Shown here: piece after piece, positions 49,195 to 57,884 of the stretch
How the letters are laid out: each line of letters starts with the position of its first letter
Position numbering within the stretch: position 1 is the stretch's first letter
From: Actinomycetaceae bacterium
GTDB taxonomy: Bacteria > Actinomycetota > Actinomycetes > Actinomycetales > Actinomycetaceae
Direction of reading: 5' to 3'
Assembly (NCBI GenBank): GCA_030532405.1
Contig: JAUNLF010000002.1
Location: forward strand, 186,001-250,000
Length of the DNA: 64,000 nt
Program-made: the position numbers and the translations under genes
The notes under the pieces: generated by a model
What the model saw: the letters and a program-made list of their open reading frames with translations, nothing else
What the model was told of the DNA's origin: nothing
The model's database searches: none

Positions 49195-50031
49195 ATGCCA
49201 AGGATTGAGATTAAGACTGCTGAGCAGATCAAGTGGATGCGTGAGGCCGGCTTGGTTGTCGCGAAGATTCATGCGGCGCTGCGTGAGGCGGCGAAGCCGG
49301 GTGTGACGTTGCTTGAGTTGGATGAAGTGTCGGCGCAGGTGATTGCGCAGAATGATGCGAAGTCGAACTTTTTGGGGTACGGCGGTTTCCCGGCGACGGT
49401 GTGTATTTCGGTGAATGACACGGTGGTTCACGGGATTCCGGACATGACGCGGCTGGAGGCGGGCGACCTCGTGTCGTTTGATTGCGGTGCATATGTTGAG
49501 CGCGGAGGGCGTCAATGGCATGGTGATGCGGCGTTCACGATGATCGTGGGTGGCGACGAGGCGGGCTCGATGGAGGCTCGCAGGCTGAACGCGGTGACTG
49601 AGGCGTCGATGTGGGCGGCGCTCGCGTCGGTTGCGACGGGTAGGCGCGTGTCCGCGATTGGGGATGCTGTTGAGGAAGCGGTGGAAGAATACCGCGACGG
49701 GTCTTGGACCGCGGGCATTATCGAGGAATACACGGGCCACGGAATTGGCACGGCGATGCATCAGGCGCCAGAAGTGTTGAATTACAGTGCGCGCGGAATG
49801 TCACCGCGAATCAAGGAGGGCATGGTGCTGGCTGTTGAGCCGATGCTCACTGATGGTGATATTGAAACGTATGTGCTTGAGGACGAGTGGACGGTTAAGA
49901 CCGCGGACGGTTCATTGGCGTCGCACTGGGAGCACACGGTTGCGAAAACTAAGGACGGCATTTGGGTGTTGACGGCTCCCGATGGGGGAGAGGCCGGCTT
50001 GGCGCCGTACGGTATTAAACCCCGGCCGTGA
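49195..50031 (+). CDS. map: methionine aminopeptidase, type I
   Basis: The enzyme removes the initiator Met from new proteins. The 278-residue protein shows the five metal ligands in VSFDCGAYVE (Asp), WHGDAAFT (Asp), GHGIGTAMHQ (His), LAVEPML (Glu) and SHWEHTVA (Glu), plus TVCISVNDTVVHGIP with the substrate-site His. It has no N-terminal zinc-finger extension. Weak ribosome binding site (CAAAGGTAAAA) before the ATG. Between here and infA (157 bases) lies a short attenuator-like hairpin. Confidence 0.97.
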   Translation: MPRIEIKTAEQIKWMREAGLVVAKIHAALREAAKPGVTLLELDEVSAQVIAQNDAKSNFLGYGGFPATVCISVNDTVVHGIPDMTRLEAGDLVSFDCGAYVERGGRQWHGDAAFTMIVGGDEAGSMEARRLNAVTEASMWAALASVATGRRVSAIGDAVEEAVEEYRDGSWTAGIIEEYTGHGIGTAMHQAPEVLNYSARGMSPRIKEGMVLAVEPMLTDGDIETYVLEDEWTVKTADGSLASHWEHTVAKTKDGIWVLTAPDGGEAGLAPYGIKPRP

Positions 50032-50134
50032 GAGATTTAACAGCCGAAGTGACTTTTACTTAAAAGATCAATCGTTTAGAGTTGATAGTCGGGTCATTAT
50101 CTGGAATTGCAATTTGTAACCGGTGTTGACCTTG

Positions 50135-50158
50135 CCCTTATCAAGCATGAGGGTTTTT
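50135..50158 (+). terminator. terminator or attenuator before infA
   Basis: CCCTTAT pairs with ATGAGGG (one G-T pair) around CAAGC, followed directly by TTTTTC. It is 31 bases upstream of the infA start, so it could end the map transcript or attenuate infA. Confidence 0.65.
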
Positions 50159-50188
50159 CAAACGAACTGTAGAGGAACGACGGAGGAT

Positions 50189-50410
50189 ATGGCGAAAAAA
50201 GACGGCGTCATTGAAACGGAAGGCACAGTCGTGGAGGCACTGCCGAACGCGATGTTTCGAGTTGAGCTCACCAATGGGCACATGGTACTTGCGCACATTT
50301 CAGGAAAAATGCGCCAGCACTACATTCGTATCCTTCCTGAAGACCGCGTCGTCGTTGAGCTAAGCCCGTACGACTTGTCGCGCGGACGCATCGTTTACCG
50401 CTACAAGTGA
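50189..50410 (+). CDS. infA: translation initiation factor IF-1
   Basis: IF-1 occupies the A site during initiation. The 73-residue OB-fold protein begins [20 protein letters not shown] and has [20 protein letters not shown] and [20 protein letters not shown]. The ATG at 50189 with CGGAGGAT upstream is used; the frame extends 22 codons upstream through the hairpin and is not coding there. Confidence 0.98.
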   Translation: MAKKDGVIETEGTVVEALPNAMFRVELTNGHMVLAHISGKMRQHYIRILPEDRVVVELSPYDLSRGRIVYRYK

Positions 50411-50445
50411 ACCGACACTAAGCCGATTTCGGCGGAGGTAGAACC

Positions 50446-50562
50446 ATGAAGGTACAGCCGAGTGTCAAGAAGATTTGTGACAGCTGCAAGGTGATTCGTC
50501 GCCACGGCAAGGTCATGATCATCTGTGACAACCCGCGACACAAGCAGCGCCAGGGCCGTTAA
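50446..50562 (+). CDS. rpmJ: 50S ribosomal protein L36
   Basis: L36 is the smallest 50S protein. The 38-residue frame [20 protein letters not shown] through [18 protein letters not shown] has the zinc ligands Cys11, Cys14, Cys27 and His32. GGCGGAGG lies 8 bases before the ATG. It follows infA by 35 bases, the standard order. Confidence 0.97.
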   Translation: MKVQPSVKKICDSCKVIRRHGKVMIICDNPRHKQRQGR

Positions 50563-50616
50563 GCCCAGTAGCTAGCTTTAGAAATCAGTAAGCACTTCAT
50601 CGGCCGTTTTAGTTAT

Positions 50617-50649
50617 GCGCCCTTTAATCGTTTTGATGATTGAGGGCGC
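50617..50649. other. hairpin in the rpsM leader
   Basis: GCGCCCT (50617-50623) pairs with AGGGCGC (50643-50649), with AATC/GATT pairing inside. It lies in the 187-base gap rpmJ-rpsM and could be a terminator without a T-run or a regulatory leader element. A second small GAGGTG/CACCTC hairpin occurs near 50714. Confidence 0.4.
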
Positions 50650-50749
50650 CTCTGCTGGGGCGGGACCCTCGGTTAAGGAGGCCGGGGCTGGAGCAACGTA
50701 AGTCCAGATGGTGAGGTGAACACCTCCTTCTCACTAACGGAGAGAAAAC

Positions 50750-51121
50750 ATGGCACGTATTGCCGGCGTAGACCTCCCCCGCGAAAAGCGGTTGGAAGTT
50801 GCGCTTACTTACATTTACGGCGTCGGCCGCACTCGCGCCCAGGAGTCTCTGGCTGCGACCGGTGTTTCACCGGACACGCGTGTTAAGGACGCATCTGAAG
50901 AAGATCTCGTGAAGCTCCGCGAGTACATCGAAGGCAACTTCAAGATTGAGGGCGACCTGCGCCGTGAGGTTCAGGCTGATATTCGCCGCAAGATCGAGAT
51001 TGGTTGCTACCAGGGTCTGCGCCACCGTCGTGGCTTGCCGGTCCGTGGTCAGCGCACCAAGACTAATGCCCGCACCCGTAAGGGTCCGAAGCGCACTGTT
51101 GCTGGAAAGAAGAAGGCGTAA
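50750..51121 (+). CDS. rpsM: 30S ribosomal protein S13
   Basis: S13 lies at the top of the 30S head and contacts L5 and P-site tRNA. The 123-residue protein begins [20 protein letters not shown] and has [20 protein letters not shown] and [20 protein letters not shown] with the basic tail. First gene of the alpha operon. Confidence 0.98.
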   Translation: MARIAGVDLPREKRLEVALTYIYGVGRTRAQESLAATGVSPDTRVKDASEEDLVKLREYIEGNFKIEGDLRREVQADIRRKIEIGCYQGLRHRRGLPVRGQRTKTNARTRKGPKRTVAGKKKA

Positions 51122-51160
51122 CCCCTTCGGGTGCGCTATTGACTCGCAGGAGAATAAATT

Positions 51161-51568
51161 ATGGCTGCTACTAAACCACGTCCGCAGGCGGCCCGTAAGG
51201 GACGGCGTAAGAATCGCCAGAATATCCCGCACGGCCACGCATACATTAAGTCGACGTTTAACAACACGATCGTGTCCATTACGGACCCGACGGGTGCTGT
51301 CCTGTCCTGGGCATCTTCTGGTCAGGTTGGCTTTAAGGGTTCACGTAAGTCCACTCCGTTCGCCGCTCAGCTAGCTGCTGAATCCGCAGCTCGTCGTGCT
51401 CAGGAATACGGTGTGAAGAAGGTTGACGTTTTCGTTAAGGGCCCCGGTTCTGGCCGTGAGACCGCGATTCGTTCGCTCCAGGCTACGGGTATTGAGGTTG
51501 GCTCCATTCAGGATGTTACGCCTCAGCCGCACAACGGTTGCCGCCCGCCGAAGCGTCGCCGCGTCTAA
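51161..51568 (+). CDS. rpsK: 30S ribosomal protein S11
   Basis: S11 belongs to the 30S platform. The 135-residue protein has [40 protein letters not shown] and the C-terminal [18 protein letters not shown]. It is followed by rpoA; the rpsD gene often found between them is absent here. Confidence 0.98.
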   Translation: MAATKPRPQAARKGRRKNRQNIPHGHAYIKSTFNNTIVSITDPTGAVLSWASSGQVGFKGSRKSTPFAAQLAAESAARRAQEYGVKKVDVFVKGPGSGRETAIRSLQATGIEVGSIQDVTPQPHNGCRPPKRRRV

Positions 51569-51703
51569 GCGTTTATACGAGACCACTGAGTCTCCACGTC
51601 GAAGTCGGTTTGCCTCCCGGCGCCGACACACACCTGTTCCAGCGCCAGCTGGTAACACAACCCGATGTCATATGGCGGATATCGGGAAGAAAGGATCACA
51701 GAC

Positions 51704-52693
51704 GTGCTCATTGCACAGCGACCCACTCTGACAGAAGAGAAGGTTAGCGACTACCGCTCGCGCTTCACCCTGGAGCCCCTTGAGCCTGGTTTCGGCTACA
51801 CGCTTGGTAATTCCTTGCGTCGCACGCTACTGTCCTCGATTCCGGGGGCGGCAGTTACGTCCATTCGTATTGACGGCGTTCAGCACGAGTTTTCGACCGT
51901 GCCCGGCGTTAAGGAGGACGTTGCTGAGATCATCCTCAACATTAAAGAAATCGTACTGTCGTCTGAGAATGACGAGCCTGTAGTGATGTACCTGCGCAAG
52001 GCTGGCGCGGGTGTTGTTACTGCTGGTGATATCACGCCCCCGGCGGGCGTGGAGATCCACAACCCGGATAAGCACCTTGCGACCTTGTCTGAGAAGGGCA
52101 AGATCGAGATTGAGCTGACGGTTGAGCGTGGCCGCGGATATGTTTCCGCCGCGCAGAACAACTATGCGGATGCCGAGATTTCGCGTATTCCGATTGACTC
52201 GATTTACAGCCCGGTCTTGCGTGTGACTTACAAGGTTGAGGCTACCCGTGTTGAGCAGCGTACCGACTTTGATCGCCTCGTCGTTGACGTGGAGACGAAG
52301 CCGGCTATTACGCCGCGTGACGCTCTTGCCTCTGCTGGTAAGACCCTTGTTGAACTGTTTGGCCTTGCACGTGAGCTGAACACGGAAGCTGAGGGTATTG
52401 AGATCGGACCGTCCGCAACTGATGAGACCCTCGCGCAGGATCTTGCTTTGCCGATTGAGGATCTTGGCTTGCAGTCGCGTTCTTACAACGCTCTGCGTCG
52501 CCGTGGCATTCTGACGGTTGGCGAGTTGGTTGCCCACTCTGAGGCGGATCTGCTTGACATTCGTAACTTCGGTTCGAAGTCGATTGAGGAGATTAAGGAG
52601 AAGCTCGCGGGTCTGGGTATGACGCTCAAGGATGCGGTCATGCCTGGTGCAGCGGCTGATCAGCCCGGCTCTATTCAGTTCAGCGACGAGTAA
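51704..52693 (+). CDS. rpoA: RNA polymerase alpha subunit
   Basis: Alpha nucleates polymerase assembly and its C-terminal domain binds UP elements and activators. The 329-residue protein starts [20 protein letters not shown] at the GTG at 51704, with AAAGGA 9 bases upstream; the open frame 13 codons further up is not conserved. The N-terminal domain has [20 protein letters not shown] and [16 protein letters not shown]; the C-terminal domain has [20 protein letters not shown] and [20 protein letters not shown]. Confidence 0.98.
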   Translation: MLIAQRPTLTEEKVSDYRSRFTLEPLEPGFGYTLGNSLRRTLLSSIPGAAVTSIRIDGVQHEFSTVPGVKEDVAEIILNIKEIVLSSENDEPVVMYLRKAGAGVVTAGDITPPAGVEIHNPDKHLATLSEKGKIEIELTVERGRGYVSAAQNNYADAEISRIPIDSIYSPVLRVTYKVEATRVEQRTDFDRLVVDVETKPAITPRDALASAGKTLVELFGLARELNTEAEGIEIGPSATDETLAQDLALPIEDLGLQSRSYNALRRRGILTVGELVAHSEADLLDIRNFGSKSIEEIKEKLAGLGMTLKDAVMPGAAADQPGSIQFSDE

Positions 52694-52723
52694 GACTCGT
52701 TTGAAAGTTTTATAGGAGAAATA

Positions 52724-53287
52724 ATGCCCAAGCCTACGAAGGGCCCTCGTCTGGGTGGTGGCCCCGCCCACGAGCGACTAATGCTGGCGAACCTCGCGCA
52801 GGATCTTTTCCAGCACGGCCAGATTACGACCACGGTTGCTAAGGCGCGTCGCGTGCAGCCGCTTGCGGAGAAGCTGATTACGAAGGCTCGCCGCGGTGAC
52901 ATTCACGCTCGCCGTACTGTTGCGAAGACGATTCCGAACAAGGATATTCTTTACATCTTGTTCGATGAGATCGCACCGTCGATTGACCCGGAGCGTGAGG
53001 GTGGCTACACCCGTATCACGAAGATTGGTAACCGTAAGGGCGATAACGCTCCGATGGCTACCATTTCGCTGGTCACCGAGAAGCTAGAGAAGAAGGCTGT
53101 TGTTGCCGAGGCGGATAAGACTGCTGCGATGGCTGCTGCCGCTGAGGATGAGGACGTTGCTGAGTCCGCGTCTTCGGCTTCGGCTGAGTCGGCTTCGTCT
53201 GCTTCCGCAGAGTCCGCGGATTCTGCGCAGGAGCCTGTAGTCGAGGAAGAGGCGTCTGAGGAAGCCTCGACTGAGGAAGACAAGTAA
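52724..53287 (+). CDS. rplQ: 50S ribosomal protein L17 with acidic tail
   Basis: L17 lies near the tunnel exit. The core (about 1-118) has [40 protein letters not shown] and [20 protein letters not shown]. The remaining 60-70 residues are low-complexity Ala/Ser/Glu, including two copies of a SASSASAE-type unit, giving 187 residues in total. Such tails are frequent in Actinobacteria. Last gene of the alpha operon. Confidence 0.97.
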   Translation: MPKPTKGPRLGGGPAHERLMLANLAQDLFQHGQITTTVAKARRVQPLAEKLITKARRGDIHARRTVAKTIPNKDILYILFDEIAPSIDPEREGGYTRITKIGNRKGDNAPMATISLVTEKLEKKAVVAEADKTAAMAAAAEDEDVAESASSASAESASSASAESADSAQEPVVEEEASEEASTEEDK

Positions 53288-53308
53288 GTCTTAGCTTTTA
53301 GCTACGAG

Positions 53309-53345
53309 CGCGGGAGTTACCTTAACGGGTGGCTCCCGCGTTTTT
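53309..53345 (+). terminator. terminator of the alpha operon
   Basis: CGCGGGAG (53309-53316) pairs with CTCCCGCG (53333-53340), with inner ACC/GGT pairing, followed by TTTTT. It ends 14 bases before the next start codon. Confidence 0.93.
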
Positions 53346-53358
53346 GTACAATCGCAGT

Positions 53359-54108
53359 GTGACTGAGCTTAGAACGTTAGCGGTTGATTGCGGTGGCGGG
53401 GGCATTAAGGCTTCCGTGTTGGATGAGAATGGGACGATGACGGCGCCGGCTGTGCGGACGGCGACGCCGTACCCGTTGCCACCGGAGCTGCTGGTTGACA
53501 CGATTGCGGACTTGGCGGACCATTTGCCATCGACGGATCGTGTGACGGTTGGAATGCCGGGCATGATTCGCCATGGGATTGTAATTGCCACGCCGCACTA
53601 CATTACGAAGGATGGGCCGCGTTCTAAGGTGTTGCCGAACCTGGTGGCCGCGTGGGATCACTTTGATATGCGTTTGGCTGTGGGGGACCGTTTGGGCGTG
53701 CCCGCCCTCGTATTGAATGATGCGGAGGTCGCTGGGGCCGGGGTGATTACGGGTACGGGCCTAGAGATGATCATTACGCTGGGCACGGGGCTTGGAAACT
53801 CGGTGTTTGATGCGGGCCGGTTGGCGCCGCATACGGAGATTTCGCAGGGGCCGATCCGGTGGGGGTTGACGTACGACGATTACATTGGCGAGCATGAGCG
53901 CCTGCGTTTGGGGGATGCCCACTGGTCTCGGCGGGTGCGACGCGTGGTGGCGAGTTTGCGGCCGATGTACATGTGGGACAGGCTCTACATTGGTGGGGGT
54001 AACGGGGTTCGGATTACGCCGACGCACCGCGCGAGCTTGGGTGAGGATGTTGTGATTGTGCCTAATGATGCGGGGATTCGCGGGGGAGTGCGCGCGTGGG
54101 AGGTCTAG
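53359..54108 (+). CDS. ROK-family protein, polyphosphate-glucokinase-like
   Basis: The 249-residue protein has ROK-kinase signatures: the phosphate loop VDCGGGGIKASVLDENG near 9-25, VGMPGMIRHG near 65, LNDAEVAGAG near 118 with the catalytic Asp, and the second loop TLGTGLGNSVFDAG near 135-148, then IGGGNGVRI. Length and motif order resemble polyphosphate/ATP glucokinases, which make glucose 6-phosphate, but several spacings differ, so the substrate is open. GTG 53359 follows a TACAAT -10 box (53347-53352) by 6 bases and there is no ribosome binding site, so a leaderless start is likely. It overlaps truA by 13 bases. Confidence 0.75.
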   Translation: MTELRTLAVDCGGGGIKASVLDENGTMTAPAVRTATPYPLPPELLVDTIADLADHLPSTDRVTVGMPGMIRHGIVIATPHYITKDGPRSKVLPNLVAAWDHFDMRLAVGDRLGVPALVLNDAEVAGAGVITGTGLEMIITLGTGLGNSVFDAGRLAPHTEISQGPIRWGLTYDDYIGEHERLRLGDAHWSRRVRRVVASLRPMYMWDRLYIGGGNGVRITPTHRASLGEDVVIVPNDAGIRGGVRAWEV

Positions 54109-54977
54109 TCGATCCGCTTCGCGTGCGCTTGGATATTCGCTATCGCGGGACTGCGTTTCACGGGTGGGCGGCGCAGCCGGGCCTGGTGACGGTGCAGGGC
54201 GCGGTTGAGGACGCCCTCGGGTTGCTTCTGCGCGTCCCGGTGACGCTGACGGTTGCGGGGCGTACGGACGCGGGGGTGCATGCGTTGGCTCAGGTGGCTC
54301 ACTTTGATGTGGAGGAGTCGCGGGTGCGGGCGTTGGCGCGCGATGGCGCCCTCGAAAATGGATTGCAACTGCTTCGAAATCGGTTGAATACGCTACTTGC
54401 GCGGGGGTCGGATTCGCCTGGTTCGGATGTTGTTATTTTGGCCGTGAGGGCGGTGAACGCCGACTTTGACGCGCGTTTTTCGGCGGTGCAGAGGCGTTAT
54501 AGGTATCGGATTTCGGATTCGGTGACCACGCGGGATCCGTTGACGGCGGACGCGGTGTGGTGGGTGAACTACGCGTTGGATGTGGACGCGATGAGCCGGG
54601 CCGCGCAGCATCTGCTTGGTGAGCATGATTTCTTGTCGTTTTGTAAGCCTCGTGAAGGGGCGACGACGATTCGCACGCTGCGGGCGATTACGGTTTCGCG
54701 CGATGAGCACGGTATTTTTGTGGAGCTTCGCGCGGACGCGTTTTGTCATTCCATGGTGCGTTCGATTGTGGGCGCGTTAGTGGAAGTGGGACGAGGGCGC
54801 CGCTCGGACCTGTGGGTCAAAGAGCTTGTGGATAATCCGGGCAGGTTGAAGCCGGCTCCGGTGGCTCCCGCGCACGGGCTGACGATGCTGGGCGTGGACT
54901 ATCCCGACCCGAAGCATTGGGCGGACCAGCAGCACCAGACGCGGCGCAGGCGCGGTGAATGCGACGAGCCTAAGTAG
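54096..54977 (+). CDS. truA: tRNA pseudouridine(38-40) synthase
   Basis: TruA isomerises uridines 38-40 in the anticodon arm. The 293-residue protein has RLDIRYRGTAFHGWAAQPGL, the catalytic-Asp block VAGRTDAGVHALAQVAHFDV near 53-72, RYRYRI, and FCHSMVRSIVGALVEVGRGR. The GTG at 54096 has GGGGGAG 8 bases upstream; a GTG at 54123 is an alternative. It carries a short Gln/Arg-rich tail. The overlap with the ROK gene suggests coupled translation. Confidence 0.95.
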   Translation: MGGLVDPLRVRLDIRYRGTAFHGWAAQPGLVTVQGAVEDALGLLLRVPVTLTVAGRTDAGVHALAQVAHFDVEESRVRALARDGALENGLQLLRNRLNTLLARGSDSPGSDVVILAVRAVNADFDARFSAVQRRYRYRISDSVTTRDPLTADAVWWVNYALDVDAMSRAAQHLLGEHDFLSFCKPREGATTIRTLRAITVSRDEHGIFVELRADAFCHSMVRSIVGALVEVGRGRRSDLWVKELVDNPGRLKPAPVAPAHGLTMLGVDYPDPKHWADQQHQTRRRRGECDEPK

Positions 54978-55063
54978 GTGGCCCGTTCGCCCTCGTAAAC
55001 AAAAAAACGTGGCGAAACGCGCGGGCTTAAGTGAGTAATCCGCCACTAAATCCGCCACGAGCT

Positions 55064-55093
55064 TTGACGGGTAAGGGGCATCGCGGTTAAGCT
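55064..55093 (+). promoter_or_regulatory. promoter of rplM-rpsI
   Basis: TTGACG (55064-55069) and TAAGCT (55088-55093) are 18 bases apart. The leader would be about 155 bases. The rest of the 277-base gap after truA shows no gene. Confidence 0.55.
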
Positions 55094-55254
55094 GTAAGAC
55101 GTTGTGCGTCTAGTGTGCGCGGACCAGAAATTCCCACTCACTGGTCTAACGCCCGGACGCAATGACGCGAGCAATACCTGAACGCGAGCGGACGCCATAT
55201 TCAATACCGAATAGTTTGCCCGTCCGCCTTAGTTAGAAGAAGAAGGCCACGCCC

Positions 55255-55698
55255 GTGCGCACTTATACTCCTAAGCCCGGAGACGACGTCAAGAAGTGGT
55301 ACGTCATTGACGCCACTGACCTCGTCCTCGGCCGTGTGGCAGCAGCGGCTGCCAAGCTACTTCGTGGGAAGCACAAGCCGACTTACACGCCGAACATTGA
55401 CCAAGGTGACTTTGTCATCATTATCAACGCTGACAAGGTTGGTCTGACGGGAAATAAGCTCGATCAGAAGTTCGCTTACCGTCACTCCGGTTTCCCGGGT
55501 GGCTTGAAGTCCGTTTCTTACCGCGAGCTACTTGCTAAGTACCCTGAACGTGCCGTTGAAAAGGCTGTTCGTGGGATGCTTCCCCATAACAAACTCGGCG
55601 CCCAGCAGCTGAAGAAGCTTAAGGTCTACCGTGGATCTGAGCACCCCCATGCTGCGCAGAAGCCGATTCCCTACGAGATCACCCAGGTCGCCCAGTAA
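55255..55698 (+). CDS. rplM: 50S ribosomal protein L13
   Basis: L13 is an early 50S assembly protein. The 147-residue protein has [40 protein letters not shown], and [20 protein letters not shown] ending in [12 protein letters not shown] start after AAGAAGGCCACG. It forms a two-gene operon with rpsI. Confidence 0.98.
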   Translation: MRTYTPKPGDDVKKWYVIDATDLVLGRVAAAAAKLLRGKHKPTYTPNIDQGDFVIIINADKVGLTGNKLDQKFAYRHSGFPGGLKSVSYRELLAKYPERAVEKAVRGMLPHNKLGAQQLKKLKVYRGSEHPHAAQKPIPYEITQVAQ

Positions 55699-55742
55699 GC
55701 GCCCAGCGCTGTGGACGCCAGTAAGAAAAACTGAGGAGAACT

Positions 55743-56234
55743 GTGGCTGAGACCACCGAAACCGACGTGCTGGAAGAGGAGAACGCCCCCAGCTCGTACA
55801 CAACCGAAACCGAGTCCGAAAAGACGGGCTCCGGCCAGTCCATTACCGCTCCGGGTCACGGCCTGGGACGCCGCAAGCGCGCTGTCGCTCGTGTTCGTCT
55901 AGTTCCGGGAACCGGCGAGTGGACCGTTAATGGCCGTAGCCTTGACGACTACTTCCCGAACAAGTTGCACCAGCAGCTTATTCGCGCACCGTTTGTACTG
56001 CTTGACCTTGAAGGCCGCTTTGACGTTGTTGCCCGCATTAATGGTGGCGGCGCGTCCGGCCAGGCTGGTGCCCTTCGCCTGGGTATCGCTCGCGCCCTCA
56101 ATGCTATTGACCGCGATGCGAACCGTCCGGCTTTGAAGAAGGCTGGCTTCCTTACTCGTGACGCTCGTGTCACGGAGCGTAAGAAGGCTGGTCTTAAGAA
56201 GGCACGTAAGGCTCCGCAGTACTCCAAGCGTTAA
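55743..56234 (+). CDS. rpsI: 30S ribosomal protein S9
   Basis: S9 contacts P-site tRNA through its C-terminal tail. The 163-residue protein has an acidic, Thr-rich N-terminal extension (about 1-40), then [40 protein letters not shown] and the terminal [15 protein letters not shown] start with GAGGAGAA upstream. Ended by a clear terminator. Confidence 0.98.
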   Translation: MAETTETDVLEEENAPSSYTTETESEKTGSGQSITAPGHGLGRRKRAVARVRLVPGTGEWTVNGRSLDDYFPNKLHQQLIRAPFVLLDLEGRFDVVARINGGGASGQAGALRLGIARALNAIDRDANRPALKKAGFLTRDARVTERKKAGLKKARKAPQYSKR

Positions 56235-56256
56235 AGTTTGGTGTCAATTGCGACAC

Positions 56257-56289
56257 GAAAAGCCCCACGCACGTCGTGTGGGGCTTTTC
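56257..56289 (+). terminator. terminator of rplM-rpsI
   Basis: GAAAAGCCCCAC (56257-56268) pairs perfectly with GTGGGGCTTTTC (56278-56289), followed by TAATTTTG. It lies 22 bases after the rpsI stop. Confidence 0.93.
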
Positions 56290-56405
56290 TAATTTTGGGC
56301 GCTTATATTATTGTTGAAAAGTTTTTAGTGATCTGAACGCGTTTTATCGCGCGAGGGCGGCAGTTGGTTGCTGCGGGCGTGGGGCGTTGGATGGAAGGAT
56401 AGCTA

Positions 56406-57758
56406 ATGCCACGGATGTTTGGCACGGATGGTGTGCGCGGGCTGGCGAATAGGGATATTACTCCGTCGTTGGCGTTGGAGCTTGGTGAGGCGGCTGCGCG
56501 TTATGTGGCGCGTATGCGCGCGGAGTTCGGCGAGACGGTTAAGCCTAAAGCCATCATTGGCCGTGACACGCGCGTGTCTGGCGAGTTTTTGGATCACGCT
56601 TTGGCGGCGGGGTTGGCTGCGGCGGGTATGGATGTGACTCGTATTGGTGTTGCGACGACTCCGATGGTTGCGTATTTGACGGCGACGGAGGACGTTGCTT
56701 TGGGCGCGATGATTTCGGCGTCTCATAATCCGATGCCGGACAATGGTATTAAGTTTTTTGCTAATGGCGGTTTCAAGTTGGAGGACCGCGCTGAGGATGC
56801 GATTGAGCGGTTGATGAGTGAGCCGTGGGAGCGTCCTATTGGTGAGGGTGTTGGGGAGATTGAGTTTAATGACTCCCGCGCGGAGGCGTCTTATATTGAG
56901 CATTTGGTGAATGCGTGTGGCGTGTCGCTTCGCGGTTTGCGTATTGCGGTTGACGCGGCGAATGGGTCGGCGTCGAAGTTGGGGCCGGAGGCTTTGCAGG
57001 AGGCCGGCGCGGACGTTGTGGTTATTAATGCTTCGCCGGACGGGTCGAATATCAACCAGGATTGTGGTTCGACGCATCCGGAGCAGTTGCAGGCGTTGAC
57101 GGTGGCTTCGAAGGCTGATTTTGGTGTTGCTTTTGATGGTGATGCTGACCGTTGTCTGGCTGTGGATGCGCAGGGCAACCTGATTGATGGTGACAAGATT
57201 ATGGGTTCGCTGGCTGTGGATATGCGCCGCCGCGGCAAGCTGGCTGACGACACTTTGGTTGTGACCGTCATGTCGAATCTTGGTTTGCTTTTGGCGATGA
57301 AAGACCAGGGCATTAAGACGGTTCAGACGGCGGTTGGTGACCGTTATGTTCTTGAAGAAATGAGGGCGAACGGCTACACGCTTGGTGGAGAGCAGTCTGG
57401 TCACGTTATTGCTAGCCACCACGCGACAACTGGGGATGGCGTGTTGACGGCGCTGCTGGTTGCCCGCATGGTTAAGGAGACCGGCCAGTCCCTGGCTGAA
57501 GCTACGAGCTTCATTAAGCGCCTGCCGCAGATCCTGATCAATGTTGGTGGCGTGGATAAGAACCGTACTGACGATGAAGTTCTGCAGGCCGCCGTTGCTG
57601 CCTCTGAGGAGCGTTTGGGCGACACCGGCCGCGTACTGTTGCGCGCGTCTGGCACCGAGCCGCTAGTTCGCGTAATGGTTGAAGCCGCAACGCAGGACGA
57701 AGCCGACCGCGAGGCACACAAGATTGCCGACGTCGTAAAGGAACGCCTCTCCCTATAA
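56406..57758 (+). CDS. glmM: phosphoglucosamine mutase
   Basis: GlmM converts glucosamine 6-phosphate to glucosamine 1-phosphate for UDP-GlcNAc, the precursor used by MurB's pathway. The 450-residue protein has MFGTDGVRGLAN at 4-15, the phospho-Ser loop GAMISASHNPMPDNGIKFF near 100-118, the magnesium loop FDGDADRCLAV near 242-252, the sugar loop GGEQSGHV and the phosphate-binding RASGTEPLVRVMVE. The ATG has GGAAGGATAG upstream. Nothing unusual apart from G+T-rich codon use in the first half. Confidence 0.98.
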   Translation: MPRMFGTDGVRGLANRDITPSLALELGEAAARYVARMRAEFGETVKPKAIIGRDTRVSGEFLDHALAAGLAAAGMDVTRIGVATTPMVAYLTATEDVALGAMISASHNPMPDNGIKFFANGGFKLEDRAEDAIERLMSEPWERPIGEGVGEIEFNDSRAEASYIEHLVNACGVSLRGLRIAVDAANGSASKLGPEALQEAGADVVVINASPDGSNINQDCGSTHPEQLQALTVASKADFGVAFDGDADRCLAVDAQGNLIDGDKIMGSLAVDMRRRGKLADDTLVVTVMSNLGLLLAMKDQGIKTVQTAVGDRYVLEEMRANGYTLGGEQSGHVIASHHATTGDGVLTALLVARMVKETGQSLAEATSFIKRLPQILINVGGVDKNRTDDEVLQAAVAASEERLGDTGRVLLRASGTEPLVRVMVEAATQDEADREAHKIADVVKERLSL

Positions 57759-57835
57759 CGGTGTACGAGGGCGTGCTTTCCTACTCGTCTGGTTAGCCCG
57801 CCCAAACGCTGAGGACAACCCTGAGCTTTCCAGGA

Positions 57836-57884
57836 GGCCGTATCCGACACCAACCCGGTGCCGGGTGCGGCCTTTTAAATTTTT
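57836..57884 (+). terminator. terminator between glmM and coaA
   Basis: GGCCGTATCCGACACC pairs with GGTGCCGGGTGCGGCC (57836-57872, with G-T pairs), followed by TTTTAAATTTTT. It lies between convergent genes, and its T-tract touches the coaA stop. Confidence 0.85.

Noticed and set aside
56403-57422. 339-codon minus-strand open frame opposite glmM
   Set aside because: glmM has every catalytic motif on the plus strand; the antisense product is an Arg/Asn/His-rich shadow.
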